This document shows, piece by piece, positions 5,930-7,158 of a stretch of DNA of 7,158 nt (the first letter of the stretch is position 1; every line of letters begins with the position of its first letter). Where the stretch lies: contig DASVDW010000013.1 of the NCBI GenBank assembly GCA_036380925.1, forward strand, positions 1-7,158, read 5' to 3'. Source of the stretch: JAICLV01 sp036380925. GTDB lineage: Bacteria > Actinomycetota > Actinomycetes > Acidothermales > Acidothermaceae. The notes beneath the pieces are model-generated. The model ran no database searches. It saw nothing but the letters and a program-made list of their open reading frames with translations, and was not told the DNA's origin. The translations under genes were made by a program, and so were the position numbers.

Positions 5930-6649
5930 TCAGGCCGGCGACGAAGCTCCGGCCGCGAGCTGCCGTTCCATCTCGACGGCGCGCGGGAACAAGACGTTGT
6001 TTTCCTTGTGGATGTGCTCGTGGAGGTCGAGCTCCATCTCCTTCAGACCGCCGAGCATCGCTCGGTACGCGTTGCAGGCGTCGTCGGGAACGGTGTAGCC
6101 GCGAGTGAGTGTGCGGATCCGCTTGAACAGACCGCCGACGGCGTCGTGTTCAGCTCGTAGCGCGGCGATCGGCCCGGCGAGTGGGCCAGACGCGCTGGTC
6201 CGCCCTGCCTTCTCCAGCCGGCTGATCGCGGGAAACACGACCCGCTCCTCGGTGGTCATGTGCGGTTCGAGCTGAGCCAATGCCTGCTCGAACGCGACAC
6301 GCACGTCGGCGAGTTCGGGATGGCGGGCGCCATGGACGGTGTGCACCTTCTCGACGAGCGCCTGCAGCCGGGGCATCTCCGCCCACATGTATGCGTGGTG
6401 GGTATCGACGATGTCGTGCGCCAACGCGGAATTCTCGGACGACGTGATTGCCGCGGTCTCGGGCGGCGCGCCAGGGATGTCCAACGCCGCGCTGATCTCC
6501 GCGATGTCGGCGCCGGCGTCGTTGACAGCTTCACCCAAAGGCCGCTCCCCGTGGCAGCAGTAGTCGAGTCCGAACTTTTCCAGCACGCGCGCCCGACGTG
6601 GGTCGGCCGTGACCAGGTCGCTCAAGCTTGCTGTGACATCGACGCTCAC
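5930..6649 (-). CDS. iron-sulfur cluster repair di-iron protein (RIC; ScdA/YtfE family)
   Basis: Cytoplasmic di-iron protein thought to restore Fe-S clusters damaged by nitric oxide or peroxide. It has 239 residues and two domains. The N-terminal ScdA_N domain (about 5-60) carries the diagnostic FGLDYCCHGERPL (26-38) with Cys31-Cys32. The hemerythrin-like domain (about 75-225) supplies a full ligand set by comparison with E. coli YtfE: His84, His130, Glu134 (LEPHMTTEERVVFP), His168 (AEHDAVG), His212 and Glu216 (HEHIHKENNVLFP). The start is GTG at 6649 because the ScdA_N domain begins at once; a TACCGT box ends 7 nt upstream and no ribosome binding site is seen, so the transcript may be leaderless. 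The membrane protein gene follows after 4 nt. Regulation by an NO sensor is likely by analogy, but none is encoded here. Confidence 0.95.
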   Translation of the reverse strand: MSVDVTASLSDLVTADPRRARVLEKFGLDYCCHGERPLGEAVNDAGADIAEISAALDIPGAPPETAAITSSENSALAHDIVDTHHAYMWAEMPRLQALVEKVHTVHGARHPELADVRVAFEQALAQLEPHMTTEERVVFPAISRLEKAGRTSASGPLAGPIAALRAEHDAVGGLFKRIRTLTRGYTVPDDACNAYRAMLGGLKEMELDLHEHIHKENNVLFPRAVEMERQLAAGASSPA

Positions 6650-6656
6650 GGCGTTG

Positions 6657-6662
6657 ACGGTA
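6657..6662 (-). promoter_or_regulatory. possible leaderless -10 box for the RIC operon
   Basis: On the minus strand TACCGT (TANNNT pattern) ends 7 nt before the GTG start at 6649. The region 17 bp upstream has no recognisable -35 hexamer, which fits a promoter that needs an activator or an alternative sigma factor, or a false positive. Confidence 0.4.
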
Positions 6663-6676
6663 CCGAACAGCCATGC

Positions 6677-6700
6677 CCTCGACGGCGCGATGTGTCGAGG
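6677..6700. promoter_or_regulatory. inverted repeat at the -35 position of the RIC operon (candidate operator)
   Basis: CCTCGAC (6677-6683) and GTCGAGG (6694-6700) are perfect 7-bp arms separated by 10 nt (17 bp centre to centre, close to two helical turns). They lie where a -35 box would fall relative to the TACCGT at 6657-6662. A second, overlapping pair, GTGTCG (6692-6697) and CGACAC (6718-6723), extends the dyad upstream. This geometry suits a dimeric regulator; it does not match an NsrR site that I can recognise. Confidence 0.4.
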
Positions 6701-6735
6701 ATCGCAGCGTGAGCACCCGACACGACTAGATGAGC

Positions 6736-6757
6736 ACGGCTAAATCGGATCAGCCGT
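6736..6757. terminator. hairpin downstream of the Rieske gene
   Basis: ACGGCT (6736-6741) and AGCCGT (6752-6757) form a 6-bp stem around a 10-nt loop, starting 28 nt past the Rieske stop on the minus strand. No T-run follows, so termination would be weak or factor-assisted. It is one of the few structured elements in the 135-bp gap between the Rieske gene and the RIC operon. Confidence 0.3.
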
Positions 6758-6784
6758 CGAGTGACTTGCCCATCGCCGGCCCCG

Positions 6785-7158
6785 TCACGACGTTGCTCGC
6801 ACCTCGACACGGCCGTAGGCGAGGCGGGTCTCATACGTCGGCTGCGGGGTGCTGGCCGGGCCGCGGACGATGCGCCCGTCGTCGAGCCGGAAGACGCTGC
6901 CGTGCCATGGGCAGGTGATGCAGCCGTCGCTGGTGTTGCCTTCGTGCAGTGGGCCACCGAGGTGGCTGCAGGTGCTGGCCAGTGCGTAGAGCCGGCCAGC
7001 CTCGCGGTGCAGCAGCACGCCGGCGCCTGCGGCGTCGACTTTGACGGTTTGTCCTTCGCCCACGTCGTCGTCGGCGGCGACGTCGGTCCACTCATCGGGC
7101 CGGGCCTCGAATGCCGTGTGGTTGACGTTCACGCCTCGGACGAACGACAGATGGCCGC
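6785..7158 (-). CDS. Rieske [2Fe-2S] domain, C-terminal part of a probable DUF2231-Rieske fusion (5' end outside window)
   Basis: Electron-transfer domain binding a [2Fe-2S] cluster through two Cys and two His. CSHLGGPL and CPWHGSVF give the ligand pairs CxH and CxxH, 16 residues apart (Cys63, His65, Cys82, His85 of the 123 visible residues). A GTG at 7132 would make a 115-residue ferredoxin, but the frame stays open to the window edge and reads GHLSFVRGVNVNHTAFE. That stretch matches the end of the DUF2231 membrane domain joined to a Rieske domain, a fusion common in actinobacteria, so I treat the gene as truncated by the window rather than starting at 7132. The membrane part would place the cluster near the membrane. 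It lies 135 bp upstream of the RIC operon on the same strand; its redox partner is unknown. Confidence 0.88.
   Translation of the reverse strand, partial: GHLSFVRGVNVNHTAFEARPDEWTDVAADDDVGEGQTVKVDAAGAGVLLHREAGRLYALASTCSHLGGPLHEGNTSDGCITCPWHGSVFRLDDGRIVRGPASTPQPTYETRLAYGRVEVRATS

Noticed and set aside
5332..6108. Plus-strand open frame opposite the membrane protein and RIC
   Set aside because: Low-quality Asp/Arg/Gln-rich translation antisense to two genes with clear coding character.
6730..6918. Small plus-strand open frame of 62 codons
   Set aside because: Antisense to the Rieske domain over most of its length, with Arg-rich translation and no ribosome binding site.

Overview
The window is GC-rich DNA from a high-GC Gram-positive bacterium, most likely an actinomycete. 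This rests on codon use with G or C in nearly every third position, GTG starts, start codons that sit 6-7 nt behind TANNNT boxes (a leaderless-promoter pattern common in actinobacteria), and gene types typical of that phylum: an aldehyde dehydrogenase paired with DUF779, a Streptomyces-like zinc-free ribosomal protein S4, and a DUF2231-Rieske fusion. I cannot name the genus.

Layout. On the plus strand, 1-1230 holds the C-terminal part of an aldehyde dehydrogenase and a DUF779 gene, a pair well known to travel together. A 41-bp gap with a possible hairpin separates them from a convergent minus-strand block. Reading in the direction of transcription, that block is rpsD (4305-3694), an ABC ATPase (3562-2675) and an ABC-2 permease (2678-1272). 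The last two overlap by an ATGA and form a NatAB-type exporter. A 110-bp divergent promoter region separates rpsD from a plus-strand SAM methyltransferase (4416-5024), whose 3' end overlaps by 32 bp with the convergent end of the next minus-strand operon. That operon is a RIC/ScdA/YtfE-type di-iron protein (6649-5930) followed after 4 nt by a histidine-rich multi-pass membrane protein (5925-4993). At the right edge, a minus-strand Rieske [2Fe-2S] domain (7158-6785) is the C-terminal part of a larger, probably membrane-anchored DUF2231-Rieske protein cut by the window end.

How the genes relate. The most interesting unit is the two-gene RIC/membrane-protein operon. The soluble partner belongs to the family that repairs Fe-S clusters after nitric oxide or oxidative damage. 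The membrane partner is unassigned, with histidines placed at helix ends in a way that recalls haem-binding CtaA/COX15-type bundles. With a Rieske protein next door, the right third of the window has an iron/redox theme, but a functional link is inference. The remaining genes look like independent housekeeping or accessory units. No mobile element, CRISPR array, tRNA or rRNA was seen. No gene-free stretch exceeds 135 bp.
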